A stretch of 64,000 nucleotides of DNA from Streptomyces asoensis (GCF_013085465.1 NZ_CP049838.1:7874001-7938000); one strand, 5' to 3'; counted from the stretch's first letter, positions 40,822-49,917 are shown. The notes: generated from the sequence alone by a model not told the origin. Numbers and translations: made by a program.

Positions 40822-42636
40822 TCAGGGGCCGTCCGGGGCGGGGGAGCGGCTGCCGGACCAGGCGTGCCACAGGGTGGCGTACGCGCCGTCGGCGGTGAGC
40901 AGTTCGTCGTGCGTGCCGCTCTCCACGACCCGGCCGTCGCTGAGGACGACCACCCGGTCGGCGGTGGCGGCCTGGCTGAGCCGGTGCGCCACGACCAGCG
41001 CCGTACGGCCCCGCAGGGCCTGCTCGGCGGCCTCGTCGAGCTGACGGGCGCCCGAGCTGCCCGCCTCCGCGGTCGCCTCGTCGAGGACCACGACCGGCGG
41101 GTCGGCCAACAGGAGCCGGGCCAGCGCGAGTTGCTGGGCCCGGTCGGCGGTGAGCCGGTGTCCGCCGTCACCGACGACGGTCTCCAGGCCCTCCGGCAGC
41201 GCCTCGGCCCAGCCGAGGGCGCCCACCGTGGCCAGTGCCTCCCGCAGCTCCTCGTCGTCCGCCCGGGGGCGGGCCAGCCGCAGGTCGTCGGCGAGCGGCC
41301 CGGCGAAGACGTGCACCTCCTGCGTGACGAGCCCCACCAGGCGGCCGGACTCGTCCGGTTCGACACCGCCGACGTCGATCCGGCCGCTCTCCGGCCGGTG
41401 CAGCCCCGCCACCAGCTTCGCGAGCGTCGTCTTGCCCGCCCCGGTCGTGCCGACCAGCGCGACCCGTTCCTTGGGCCGGATCTCCAGATCGACGCCGTGC
41501 AGCACCGGGCGGCCGGGCACGTACGCGTGCGAGACGGCGGTCAGCGTCACGGACGGGGCACCGGCGGCGGTCGAACGGTCGTCCGCGCGCTCGGCGAACA
41601 CGGGCGCCGGTTCGTCCACCACCCCGACCAGCCGGGCCAGTCCCGCCGTCGCCGACTGGGCGTCGTCGAGGAGGACGAGCGCGGTGTTCACCGGCCCGAA
41701 GAGGCTGTGGAAGTACAGCGCGGCGGCCGTGGCGGTGCCGACCGAGGCGGAGCCGGAGCGCACCAGCAGAAAACCGGTGACCAGGACGGCGCTGAGGCCC
41801 GCGTACTCGGCGATGTGCAGACGGCTGTAGAAGCGCAGCACCAGCTGCACCCCGCGCATCGTCAGTTCCACCGAGGCCCGCGAGCGGTCGGTGACCCGCC
41901 GGGTGTGGCCGGCCTGAAGCCGGTACGCCCGCACGGTCCGCGCCCCGCCGATGGTGTCCAGCAACTGCTGCTGCTGGGCCCCGGTGGCGATGCGCTCCTT
42001 GGCGTACAGGGGCACGGCGTTGCGCACGTACCACCGCGCGGTGTGCGCCTGTACGGGCAGGGCGACGAGCGCGGCCAGCAGGAACCGCCAGTCCAGCAGG
42101 GCGAGGGCGCCCAGGGTCAGCACGATCGACAGCGCGGAGCGCGCCAGCTCGGGCAGGGCGCCGCGTACCGCGTCGGCGACCCGGGACACGTCCCGGGTGA
42201 CCCGGGCGTTGAGGTCGCCGGAGCCCGCCTTCTCCAGCCGCTCCAGCGGCAGGGAGAGGGCACGCTCCACGAACAGCTCGCGCAGCCGGGCGAGCACGGT
42301 CTCGCCGAGCCGGGACACCAGCGACATGCCCAGCGCGGTCGTGACGCCCTGCACCACGGCGACCCCGGCCAGCGCGAGGACGGGCGGGGTGAGCGCGTCG
42401 GGGGAGCGCCGCTCGGTGACCACGTCGACGATGTGACCGAGCAGGGGCTGGGTGAGCAGCCCGACGGAGGTGGCGAGCACCATCAGCCCGAACCCGGCGG
42501 CGGCCAGCCCCCGGTGCGGGCGCAACAACTCACGCACCGCGGCCCGGGTACGGGCGGGACTCGCCGTCGGCAGCAGAGCCCGATCGGGTTCCGTCCGCCC
42601 GGCCTCCGTCCGTTGCGTCGTCACGTCCGTCGTCAC
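40822..42636 (-). CDS. ABC exporter half-transporter with degenerate signature motif
   Basis: A 604-residue TMD-NBD fusion of the type used for siderophore or drug export. Membrane segments span about 45-320. The nucleotide domain has an intact Walker A GTTGAGKTT (about 395) and Walker B VVVLDEAT with its catalytic Glu, but the LSGGQ signature is replaced by LTADRAQQ. The partner at 42633-44390 has the opposite defects, so the two should form a heterodimer with one working ATP site. Its start overlaps the partner's stop. It most likely exports the newly made siderophore, like the ABC genes cchG/cchI of coelichelin. Confidence 0.9.
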   Translation of the reverse strand: MTTDVTTQRTEAGRTEPDRALLPTASPARTRAAVRELLRPHRGLAAAGFGLMVLATSVGLLTQPLLGHIVDVVTERRSPDALTPPVLALAGVAVVQGVTTALGMSLVSRLGETVLARLRELFVERALSLPLERLEKAGSGDLNARVTRDVSRVADAVRGALPELARSALSIVLTLGALALLDWRFLLAALVALPVQAHTARWYVRNAVPLYAKERIATGAQQQQLLDTIGGARTVRAYRLQAGHTRRVTDRSRASVELTMRGVQLVLRFYSRLHIAEYAGLSAVLVTGFLLVRSGSASVGTATAAALYFHSLFGPVNTALVLLDDAQSATAGLARLVGVVDEPAPVFAERADDRSTAAGAPSVTLTAVSHAYVPGRPVLHGVDLEIRPKERVALVGTTGAGKTTLAKLVAGLHRPESGRIDVGGVEPDESGRLVGLVTQEVHVFAGPLADDLRLARPRADDEELREALATVGALGWAEALPEGLETVVGDGGHRLTADRAQQLALARLLLADPPVVVLDEATAEAGSSGARQLDEAAEQALRGRTALVVAHRLSQAATADRVVVLSDGRVVESGTHDELLTADGAYATLWHAWSGSRSPAPDGP

Positions 42637-44390
42637 GTCAGCACCGCCGTCCGGTAGGTCGCGTCGGCCCGTACGAGTTCGGCGTGTGTGCCCTCGGCGC
42701 CGATCCGGCCGCCGTCGAGGAGGACCACCCGGTCGGCGACGGCGAGCAGTGCCGGGCTGTTGGTCACCACGACCGTGGTGCGGCCGCGCCGGATCTCGCG
42801 CAGTCCTTCGGCGATGCGTGCCTCGGTCACCGCGTCCACGGCCGTCGTCGGGTCGTGCACGACCAGGACGGGCGGCCCGGCACGCAGGGCGCGCGCCAGC
42901 AGGACCCGCTGGCGCTGACCGCCCGACAGGGACCGGCCGCCCTCGCCGACACCGGTCGCGGCGCCGCGCGGCAGGGAACGGGCCACCTCGTCGGCGTGGG
43001 CGGCGGCCATGGCACGCTCCGTCCGGAGATCCGCCGCCTCGTCCGTCGATCCGGCTGCCGCCTCGTCCGGCTCCCCGTCCGCCGGGCCGCTCCGCGGCTC
43101 CGCTTCCGGAGTCACGTTCGCGGCCAGTGAGCCGTCGAACAGCACGGCGTCATGGGCGGCCACCAGCACCGCAGCCCGAAGCCCCGCCGGATCGAGCCGG
43201 GTCAACGGCACACCGTCCAGTTCGACCGAGCCCGACTCCGGGTCGCTCTCCCGGCCCAGACAGCGCAACAGGGCCTCGGCGGAGGCCGGATCCGTCACGG
43301 CGATCCCGGTCAGCCGCCCGGCCGGTACGTCGAGGTCGACGCCGTCCGGCCCACCGAGCCGTACCCCGCGCAGCCGCAGCTCCCCGCGCACCGGGTCCGG
43401 CACCGGGGCGTCCCCGCCCACCACGGCGGGCGCGGCGGCGAGGACCTCCGCGACCCGGGCGGCCGAGGCCCGGCCCTGCGCCAGTTCCGCGTTGACCCAG
43501 GCGAACGTCTCCAACGGCCCCAGCAGGAACAGCGCGAGACCCACCGCGGACACCAACTGCCCCAGGGTGAGCGAGCCGTCGAGCGCCAGTCGCCCACCGA
43601 CCAGCGCTATCAGCGCGATGAACCCACCGGTCAGGGCCAGCACGAGCCCGGTCTGCCAGGACTCGGCCCGTGCCGCGCGCAGGGTGGCCACGAGGGAGGC
43701 ACGGCTGGTACGGCGGTACCGCTCGACGGCCGCCTGCTGCGCGCCCAGCCCCTTCAGCACCCGAAGTCCGGCCACCAGGTCGGCGGCGACTCCCGAGGCG
43801 TGGGCGGCCCGGTCCTGCTCGGCCTCGCTGCGGCGCTCCAGCGGCTTGCTCAACAGGTGCCCCAGCCACAGCAGCACCGGCGTGCCCAGCAGCACGATCA
43901 GCCCGAGCGGCACGGACGTCAGCAGCAGCCACACGGCGCTGACGGTGATGCCCGCGACCGCCCATATCCCGCTCATCAGCGCCATGTTGACCGCGCCGAC
44001 GCGCTTGGCGTCCTCGGTGGCGACGTTGGCCAGCTCGCCGGGCAGCCGTCCCTCCTCGGCGCCGCCCCGGGCGTCGAGCACCCGGCGCACGATCGCCAGA
44101 CGAAGGGTGTGCGCGGCCTCTTCGGCGCCGCGCTCACCGGCCCGCGCGCCCAGCCGGAAACTCCACGACAGCGCCACGTACATCACGGCCAGGACGGCCA
44201 GCCAGAGGGCGAGCCGCCCGGCGTCCTGTCCGGCCACGGCCTGGTCGATGACGACACCGATGAGCACCGGTACCAGGGCTTCCCCCAGCTGGTGCACACA
44301 TCCGAGCGCCGCACCGAGGCCGACGCGCCGCGCCTGCCCCCTGACCGAGCGCGTCAGGACGTCCCGCCCCGACTGTTCCCCTGATCTCAC
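42633..44390 (-). CDS. ABC exporter half-transporter with degenerate Walker motifs
   Basis: A 585-residue TMD-NBD protein, first gene of the exporter operon. Six membrane helices lie in about 25-300. In the nucleotide domain the Walker A glycine-lysine loop is lost (GIAVTDPASAEALL in its place) and the Walker B catalytic Glu is Pro (VLVVHDPTT). The signature [15 protein letters not shown] and the switch region VVVTNSP are otherwise recognisable. It therefore cannot bind ATP normally at its own site but can supply the signature motif to its partner. A 50-residue acidic insert lies before the signature region. GTG start with GGAGGG, 26 bp after the iron box. Confidence 0.9.
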   Translation of the reverse strand: MRSGEQSGRDVLTRSVRGQARRVGLGAALGCVHQLGEALVPVLIGVVIDQAVAGQDAGRLALWLAVLAVMYVALSWSFRLGARAGERGAEEAAHTLRLAIVRRVLDARGGAEEGRLPGELANVATEDAKRVGAVNMALMSGIWAVAGITVSAVWLLLTSVPLGLIVLLGTPVLLWLGHLLSKPLERRSEAEQDRAAHASGVAADLVAGLRVLKGLGAQQAAVERYRRTSRASLVATLRAARAESWQTGLVLALTGGFIALIALVGGRLALDGSLTLGQLVSAVGLALFLLGPLETFAWVNAELAQGRASAARVAEVLAAAPAVVGGDAPVPDPVRGELRLRGVRLGGPDGVDLDVPAGRLTGIAVTDPASAEALLRCLGRESDPESGSVELDGVPLTRLDPAGLRAAVLVAAHDAVLFDGSLAANVTPEAEPRSGPADGEPDEAAAGSTDEAADLRTERAMAAAHADEVARSLPRGAATGVGEGGRSLSGGQRQRVLLARALRAGPPVLVVHDPTTAVDAVTEARIAEGLREIRRGRTTVVVTNSPALLAVADRVVLLDGGRIGAEGTHAELVRADATYRTAVLT

Positions 44391-44416
44391 CAGCCACCCT
44401 CCGGAAACCGGTCAAC

Positions 44417-44435
44417 TTAGGCAAGGCTACTCTAA
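44417..44435. promoter_or_regulatory. Iron box for exporter/binding-protein operon
   Basis: TTAGGCAAGGCTACTCTAA resembles the DmdR/DtxR operator and is placed 27 bp upstream of the exporter start. It should control both exporter genes and the binding lipoprotein, and it marks the right border of the siderophore regulon. Confidence 0.78.
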
Positions 44436-44599
44436 GTGAATGCGGGCGAGTCAATGCCTTGTCGGTCCGCCGACGCGCGGAAGGCTCCCGAACGCGACGC
44501 CGGTCCGGACGGGCCGGGCCCAGTGTGCTTCAGTGGGGCGCCGTGAGCAGTCCCGGCCGCGCCGCTCGGGCCTCGCTCTCCGGAAGGGACCGGACTTTC

Positions 44600-45376
44600 G
44601 TGCACGTACTGATCCTGGGCGGGACCACCGAGGCCCGTCGCCTCGCCGAACTCCTGGCGGCCGACGCCGGGCCCGGGCTCCGCGTGACGACCTCCCTGGC
44701 CGGACGGGTGGCCGCGCCCCGGCTGCCGCCCGGCGAGGTGCGCGTGGGCGGCTTCGGCGGAGCCGAGGGGCTCGCCGCGTGGCTGGGCGGGCACGGGGTC
44801 GACGCGCTCGTCGACGCCACCCACCCCTTCGCCGGGGGCATCAGCCTCAACGCGGCGAAGGCCGCGGCCGACGCCCGTGTTCCGCTGCTCGCGTTGCGCC
44901 GTCCGGGCTGGGTCCCGGTGGCGGGCGACGTCTGGCACGAGGCCGGTTCCCTGGCGGAGGCCGCCGAGCTGCTGCCCTCGCTCGGCCGGCGGGTGTTCCT
45001 CACCACCGGGCGCACGGGGCTGGCCGCCTTCGCCGCCCTGGACGACCTGTGGTTCCTCGTACGGTCCGTCGACGCCCCCGAGGCGCCGGCCCCGTCCCAC
45101 ATGGAGGTGCTGCTCGACCGCGGGCCCTTCACGCTCGACGGGGAGCGCGAACTGCTGCGCCGCCACCGGATCGACGTCGTCGTGACCAAGGACAGCGGGG
45201 GAGCGGCCACCGCCCCGAAACTGACCGCCGCCCGTGGGGCGGGGCTGCCCGTGGTCGTGGTGCGCAGACCGCCGCTCCCCGCGGGCGTCCGGGTCGCGGC
45301 AGGGCCGGAGCAGGCCCTGGAATGGCTCAGGGATGTCGAGCGGGGCGTCGAACGGGGAGGCGAGCAGGGGCGCTGA
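44600..45376 (+). CDS. cobK: Precorrin-6A/cobalt-precorrin-6A reductase CobK
   Basis: A 258-residue reductase of the corrin ring pathway, which reduces precorrin-6A with NADPH. Motifs: ILGGTTEARRLAELL (N-terminal nucleotide loop), DALVDATHPFAGGIS, LTTGRTGLAAF and VVTKDSGGAATAPKL. The GTG at 44600 was chosen because the GG-TTEAR loop begins only six residues later; the frame is open further upstream to 44459, but that part is basic and unlike the family. It is convergent with the B12 importer genes, ending 7 bp from the ATPase stop, which fits a cobalamin locus. The other cobalamin synthesis genes are not in this window. Confidence 0.92.
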   Translation: MHVLILGGTTEARRLAELLAADAGPGLRVTTSLAGRVAAPRLPPGEVRVGGFGGAEGLAAWLGGHGVDALVDATHPFAGGISLNAAKAAADARVPLLALRRPGWVPVAGDVWHEAGSLAEAAELLPSLGRRVFLTTGRTGLAAFAALDDLWFLVRSVDAPEAPAPSHMEVLLDRGPFTLDGERELLRRHRIDVVVTKDSGGAATAPKLTAARGAGLPVVVVRRPPLPAGVRVAAGPEQALEWLRDVERGVERGGEQGR

Positions 45377-45383
45377 GGCCGCG

Positions 45384-46202
45384 TCAGAGGGTCGGTACGG
45401 CGCCCAGGAAGCGGATGTGCGGGCGGTCGTCGGGGCCGTCGGCGGTGACGGTGGCCCGGACGCCGTAGACATCGGCGATGAGGGCCTCGGTGAGGACGTC
45501 GTGCGGGCTGCCGCAGGCCACCACGCGCCCCTCCTTGAGGACGACGAGCCGGTCGCAGTACATCGCCGCCAGGTTGAGGTCGTGCAGCGCGACGACGCTG
45601 GTGACCCGGAGTTCGGTGATCAGGGCCAGCAGCCCGAGCTGATGCCGGATGTCGAGGTGGTTGGTGGGTTCGTCCAGGAGGAGTTCGCGGGGTTCCTGGG
45701 AGAGGGCGCGGGCGATCTGGACGCGCTGGCGTTCGCCACCGGAGAGCGAGTGCCAGGGCCGGTGGGCCTTGTCGGCGAGCCCGGTGCGGGCCAGCGCGGC
45801 GCGGACGGCTTCCTCGTCGGCGGCGGTGGCGGGAGCCCAGGCGCGGCGGTGCGGGATGCGGCCGAGGCGTACGACGTCGTGGACGCTCAACGCGAGCTGG
45901 GTGTCGGCCTGTTGCTCGACGACGGCGATGCGCCGGGCGACGGCGCGGCGGCTCACCCGGGGCAGCGGGCGCTCGTCGAGGGTGACGACGCCGGAGTCCG
46001 GGGCGAGCACGCCGGCGAGCAGACGCAGCAGGGTGGACTTGCCCGAGCCGTTCGGGCCGAGCAGGCCGGTGACGGCGCCGGGGCGGGGCGTCAGGCTGAC
46101 CCCGTCGAGGATCAGGGTGCCGCCGGCGGCGCGGGTGACCCGGTCGGCGCGCAGCCCCTCGGAGCCGGTCGTCTGTGAGCCGGTCGTGTCGGAGCCGGTC
46201 AT
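45384..46202 (-). CDS. Vitamin B12 ABC importer ATPase (BtuD-like)
   Basis: A 272-residue ATPase with Walker A GPNGSGKST (about 51), signature LSGGERQR, Walker B ELLLDEPTN and H-loop VVALHDLNL. The ATG at 46202 overlaps the permease stop (ATGA), giving translational coupling. The family covers B12, haem and ferric siderophore uptake; B12 is chosen here because the operon begins with a cobalamin riboswitch and lies next to cobK. A Ser/Thr/Gly-rich leader of about 15 residues precedes the domain. Confidence 0.9.
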   Translation of the reverse strand: MTGSDTTGSQTTGSEGLRADRVTRAAGGTLILDGVSLTPRPGAVTGLLGPNGSGKSTLLRLLAGVLAPDSGVVTLDERPLPRVSRRAVARRIAVVEQQADTQLALSVHDVVRLGRIPHRRAWAPATAADEEAVRAALARTGLADKAHRPWHSLSGGERQRVQIARALSQEPRELLLDEPTNHLDIRHQLGLLALITELRVTSVVALHDLNLAAMYCDRLVVLKEGRVVACGSPHDVLTEALIADVYGVRATVTADGPDDRPHIRFLGAVPTL

Positions 46203-47251
46203 CGGGTGCCCTTCGCGCGGTACAGGACGGCGACGAACGCCGGGACACCGATGAGGGAGGTCACCACGCCCACCGGCACCTCCTGCGGGTCGAGCACGGT
46301 GCGGGCGAGGGTGTCGACCCAGACCAGGAACACCGCGCCGGTCAGGGCGGTGGCGGGCAGCAACCGGGTGTGGCCGGGGCCGGTGAGGACGCGTGCGGCG
46401 TGCGGGAGCACCAGACCGACGAAGCCGATCGCCCCGGCCGAACTCACCAGGGCGGCGGTGAGCAGCGCGGTGGTGCACAGCAGCACCAGACGGGTGCGGG
46501 CGACGGAGACACCGAGGGAGAGGGCCGCGTCCTGCCCGAAGGCGAACGCGTCCAGGGTTCTGGCGTGGCCCAGGCAGACCACCAGCGCCACGACCAGCGC
46601 GGCCGCGCCGGCGGTCACGTCCGTCCAGTCGGCGCCGCTGAGCGAACCGAGCAGCCAGAACAGGATTCCGCGGGTGGTCTCCGCGTCGGCGGCCGTCATC
46701 ACGACGAAGGAGGTGAGCGCGGAGAACAGCTGCATGGCGGCGACTCCGGCGAGGACCACCCGGTCCGTGGTGCCGCCGAGGGTGTGGCTGAGCAGCAGCA
46801 CCAGCGCGAAGGAGACCAGCGCGCCGAGGAACGCGCCACCGGAGACCGACAGGAGGCCGCCGCCCGCGCCGAGGACGACGACCAGCACCGCGCCGGTCGA
46901 GGCGCCGGAGGAGACCCCGAGGACGAAGGGGTCGGCGAGCGGGTTGCGCAGCAGGGACTGCATCACGGCCCCGCACACCGCGAGACCGGCGCCGCACACC
47001 GCGGCGAGCAGGGTGCGCGGCAGCCGCAGGTTCCACACGATGCCGTCCCGCAGGGGTGTCAACTCCGCCTGTCCCCAGCCGAGATGGGCCGCGACCGCGG
47101 ACCACACGTCACCGACGGCGATGTCCGCGGGGCCGATGGTGATGGCCACGGCGACCGAGGCGCACAGCAGCGCGAGACCGGACGACCACAGCAGCGCGCG
47201 GCGCAGGCCGCCCACTGCCGCGGCCAGGGACGCCGACGGCGCGCCGGTCAT
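46199..47251 (-). CDS. Vitamin B12 ABC importer permease (BtuC-like)
   Basis: A 350-residue FecCD/BtuC permease with about nine to ten hydrophobic segments and motifs AVCGAVMQSLLRNPLADPFVLGVSSGAS and GAIGFVGLVLPHAARVLTGPGH. Start and stop overlap the genes on both sides by four bases, so the three importer genes form one tightly coupled operon. Assigned to cobalamin by the upstream riboswitch. It should not be confused with the siderophore importer at 13868-16975, which has iron boxes instead. Confidence 0.9.
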   Translation of the reverse strand: MTGAPSASLAAAVGGLRRALLWSSGLALLCASVAVAITIGPADIAVGDVWSAVAAHLGWGQAELTPLRDGIVWNLRLPRTLLAAVCGAGLAVCGAVMQSLLRNPLADPFVLGVSSGASTGAVLVVVLGAGGGLLSVSGGAFLGALVSFALVLLLSHTLGGTTDRVVLAGVAAMQLFSALTSFVVMTAADAETTRGILFWLLGSLSGADWTDVTAGAAALVVALVVCLGHARTLDAFAFGQDAALSLGVSVARTRLVLLCTTALLTAALVSSAGAIGFVGLVLPHAARVLTGPGHTRLLPATALTGAVFLVWVDTLARTVLDPQEVPVGVVTSLIGVPAFVAVLYRAKGTR

Positions 47252-48321
47252 CCCGCGAGGCCGTGACTGCGCAGCGCCGCCGCGACCTTCTCGATGCCCT
47301 CGACGGTCCTGACGGTCGGGTTCATGGCCTGTCCGGACAGCAGCACGTACCGCTTCTTCTTCACCGCGGTCATGTTCTTGGTGACCGGGTTCGACTCCAG
47401 GAACTCGATCTTCTTGGCGGCGGTCTCGGCCGTCTGCTCCTTACGGGTCAGATCGCCGATGACGAGGAGGTCGGGGTCGCGGTCGGCGACGGTCTCCCAG
47501 TTGACCTGGGGCCACTCCTCCTTGGTGTCGTCGAAGGCGTTCTTCGCGCCGAGCGCGTCGGTGACGATGCCCGGAGCGCCGCAGCAGCCCGCGAGGTACG
47601 GGGACTGGGAGTTGGCGAACCAGTACATGAGGGTGACGCCCCGGGCGTCGAGGCCGGCGGTGGCCCCGGTCACCCGGCTCTTCAGCCCGGCCACGAGCCG
47701 CTCGCCGCGCTCCTGGACGCCGAAGACCTGCGCCAGGTCGCGGACTTCGCCGTAGACCGCGTCCATGGTCAGCGGCTCGGTGCGGACGCCGTCGCCGTCG
47801 CCGCTGTTGTCCTTGCCGACGCAGTCGGAGGGGGAGAGGTAGGTGGGCACGCCGAGCTTGTCGAACTGCTCGCGCGGGGCGACCCCGCCCTTGCCGAGGG
47901 TGGAGGCGAAGGAGGCGGCGACGAAGTCGGGTTCGGTGTCCAGGACCGTCTCGAAGGAGGGGGCGTTGTCGGCGAGGCGCTTCACCTTCGCGTTCGCCTT
48001 CTCCAGGCCCTCGGCCACCGGGTCGGTCCAGGTCGCGGTGCCCACCATGCGGTCGGCCAGCCCGAGGGAGAGCATGATCTCGGTCGTGCCCTGGTTGAGG
48101 GAGACGGCCCGCCGCGGAGGGCTGTCGACCTCGACTTCCTGCCCGCAGTTGTCGAGCCGGACCGGATGGCCGGCGGCCCCGCCCTTCCCCGTCGAACCGG
48201 AGGAGCCCGTCGAACCGGAGGAGCCCGACGAGCCCGGGGAACCGCAGCCGGCCAGCAGCAGGACACCGGCCAGGAGCAGCACGGCAGGGCGGGCAGGGCG
48301 GACGGGGCGTGCGAACGGCAC
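47248..48321 (-). CDS. Vitamin B12-binding lipoprotein (BtuF-like)
   Basis: A 357-residue binding lipoprotein. The lipobox is LLAGC (about residue 26), followed by a Gly/Ser repeat linker and a class III periplasmic-binding fold (RRAVSLNQGTTEIMLSLGLADRMVG; DPDLLVIGDL; VRTVEGIEKVAAAL). It would bind cobalamin or a cobinamide outside the membrane. GTG start with GGAAA upstream. First gene after the cobalamin riboswitch, hence expected to be shut off when B12 is plentiful. Confidence 0.9.
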   Translation of the reverse strand: MPFARPVRPARPAVLLLAGVLLLAGCGSPGSSGSSGSTGSSGSTGKGGAAGHPVRLDNCGQEVEVDSPPRRAVSLNQGTTEIMLSLGLADRMVGTATWTDPVAEGLEKANAKVKRLADNAPSFETVLDTEPDFVAASFASTLGKGGVAPREQFDKLGVPTYLSPSDCVGKDNSGDGDGVRTEPLTMDAVYGEVRDLAQVFGVQERGERLVAGLKSRVTGATAGLDARGVTLMYWFANSQSPYLAGCCGAPGIVTDALGAKNAFDDTKEEWPQVNWETVADRDPDLLVIGDLTRKEQTAETAAKKIEFLESNPVTKNMTAVKKKRYVLLSGQAMNPTVRTVEGIEKVAAALRSHGLAG

Positions 48322-48394
48322 AGGGTTTCCTTCGGCGTCGAGGGCTCATGCGCGAAGCCCGGTCGTACGGTGCTCCCCCCGGCCGTCTCCCGGC

Positions 48395-48590
48395 GGCGGG
48401 GGTCGCCAGCAGGTCTTCGGACTCGGGGTCACCCGGACGAGGCGCCTTCCCGGACCGCGTACGCCGTCCAGTGGCCGTTGCCCCGCCCGTCGCCCTCACC
48501 GCTGCGCGTCAGCTCCGGATTCGCACCGGATTCCCTGACCCGTACACACTCGCGTGCGCACATGGGTTCGACTGGCCTTGGCAAGCTACC
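48395..48590 (-). ncRNA. Cobalamin (AdoCbl) riboswitch
   Basis: On the minus strand, upstream of the B12-binding lipoprotein, the core GGGAATCCGGTGCGAATCC (48515-48537 region) is followed by AGCTGACGCGCAGCGGTGA and ends with AGTCCGAAGACCTGCTGGC (48400-48423). These are the conserved B12-box and P1-closing elements. A G+C hairpin at about 48374-48400 downstream may be the expression platform. The 5' boundary is approximate. It controls the BtuFCD-like operon. Confidence 0.9.
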
Positions 48591-48696
48591 ACACGCCGCC
48601 GAGGCCGCCCGGGGGCCTTTTCGCACGGTGACTCGGGCACTCTCGTCGGCTGCCGTGCCTGGTTACTATGCTCATTCAGGCCAGAGGGAGAGAGTC

Positions 48697-49611
48697 ATGC
48701 TGACCGAGGTCACAGCGACCCGCTACCTCGCTCCGCTGCGGGCGGGCGGCTCCGTGCCCGCCGTCGTCGAGGCCGACGACCTGGGCACCTACGTCGTGAA
48801 GTTCACGGGCTCCGCGCAGGGCCGCAAGGCGCTCGTCGCCGAGGTGATCGTCGGCGAGCTGGCACGCGCCCTCGGGCTGCGCTTTCCCGAGCTGGTCCTG
48901 GTCCACTTCGACCCGGCGATCGCGGAGCACGAACCGCACCAGGAGGTACGGGACCTGCACGCCGCGAGCGCGGGGATCAACCTCGGGATGGACTTCCTGC
49001 CGGGTGCGGAGGACTTCACGCCGGAGGTCGCCGAGGCCTTCCCGGTGGAGCCGCTGGACGCCGGGAGGATCGTCTGGCTGGACGCCCTGACCGTGAACGT
49101 CGACCGGACGGTCCACAGCTCCAACCTGATGGTCTGGCCGACGTTCGGCACCGTCCCGCCCCGGCTGTGGCTCATCGACCACGGCGCCGCCCTCGTCTTC
49201 CACCACCGCTGGGACGGCGCCGACCCCGAGAAGCGCTACGACTTCCGTCACCACGCCCTCGGCCGCTGCGCCCCGGACACCCGGGCGGCCGACGCCGAGC
49301 TGGCGCCCAGGGTGACCGAGGAGCTGCTGCGCCGGATCGTGGCGGAGGTACCGGACGCCTGGCTGACCGGCGAAGCGGGGTTCGCGACCCCGGACGCGGT
49401 CCGGGAGGCGTACGTGCGCTACCTCCACGCGCGCGTGCGGGCCTCCGCGGCCTGGCTTCCCACCGACTTCCCCGCCCCGGAGGAGCTCGCCGCCGACGAG
49501 GCCCGGCGCGCGGCGAGGACGCGGCAAGGACGGCCCGACTGGCTGAAGCGGGTTCCCGACCTGCACGGCAAGCCGGCCGCGGAACAGGATTGGTCGGTGC
49601 ACCTCGGATGA
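48697..49611 (+). CDS. HipA-family kinase-like protein
   Basis: A 304-residue protein resembling the stand-alone HipA-like kinase domains of actinobacteria: YVVKFTGSAQGRKALVAEVIVGELARALGL (ATP-binding Lys), then INLGMDFLPGA, WLDALTVNVDRTVHSSNLMVW (catalytic Asp/Asn loop) and LWLIDHGAALVFHH (metal-binding Asp). No HipB antitoxin is adjacent, so this is probably not a toxin-antitoxin pair. The ATG at 48697 follows GAGGGAGAG; the open frame continues far upstream through the riboswitch, which is not coding. Its stop overlaps the next start (ATGA), coupling it with the SelW-like protein. Confidence 0.85.
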   Translation: MLTEVTATRYLAPLRAGGSVPAVVEADDLGTYVVKFTGSAQGRKALVAEVIVGELARALGLRFPELVLVHFDPAIAEHEPHQEVRDLHAASAGINLGMDFLPGAEDFTPEVAEAFPVEPLDAGRIVWLDALTVNVDRTVHSSNLMVWPTFGTVPPRLWLIDHGAALVFHHRWDGADPEKRYDFRHHALGRCAPDTRAADAELAPRVTEELLRRIVAEVPDAWLTGEAGFATPDAVREAYVRYLHARVRASAAWLPTDFPAPEELAADEARRAARTRQGRPDWLKRVPDLHGKPAAEQDWSVHLG

Positions 49612-49895
49612 GCGAACTGAGTGACGCGAGCGGGCGGGTCGAGATCGAGTACTGCACCCAGTGCCGCTGGCTGCCGCGCGCGGCCTGGCTGGCGCAGGAG
49701 CTGCTCACGACCTTCGAGGCGGAGCTGACGGAGCTGGCCCTGAAGCCCGGCAAGGGCGGGGTCTTCGTCGTCCGGGTGGACGACGAGGTGATCTGGGACC
49801 GCCGCGAACAGGGCTTCCCGGAACCGACCGCGGTGAAGAAGCTCGTACGTGACCGAGTGGCCCCGGGAAAGTCCCTGGGCCACTCGGAGAGGTGA
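49608..49895 (+). CDS. SelT/SelW/SelH-family (Rdx) thioredoxin-like protein
   Basis: A 95-residue protein with the CxxC redox motif YCTQCRW (about residues 15-21) near the N-terminus, GGVFVVRVDDEVIWDR and FPEPTAVKKLVRD. This is the bacterial selenoprotein-W-like fold with cysteine in place of selenocysteine. Its ATG overlaps the stop of the HipA-like gene. The role is unknown; a redox or chaperone partner of the kinase-like protein is possible from the coupling. Confidence 0.85.
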   Translation: MSELSDASGRVEIEYCTQCRWLPRAAWLAQELLTTFEAELTELALKPGKGGVFVVRVDDEVIWDRREQGFPEPTAVKKLVRDRVAPGKSLGHSER

Positions 49896-49917
49896 GCCTT
49901 CCGGCCGGTGCCGGTGC

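Noticed and set aside
45384..48321. A second ferric-siderophore importer
   Set aside because: The cobalamin riboswitch upstream and cobK beside it point to vitamin B12; no iron box is present.
48697..49611. HipAB toxin-antitoxin system
   Set aside because: No HipB-like helix-turn-helix gene precedes it; it is coupled to a SelW-like gene instead.
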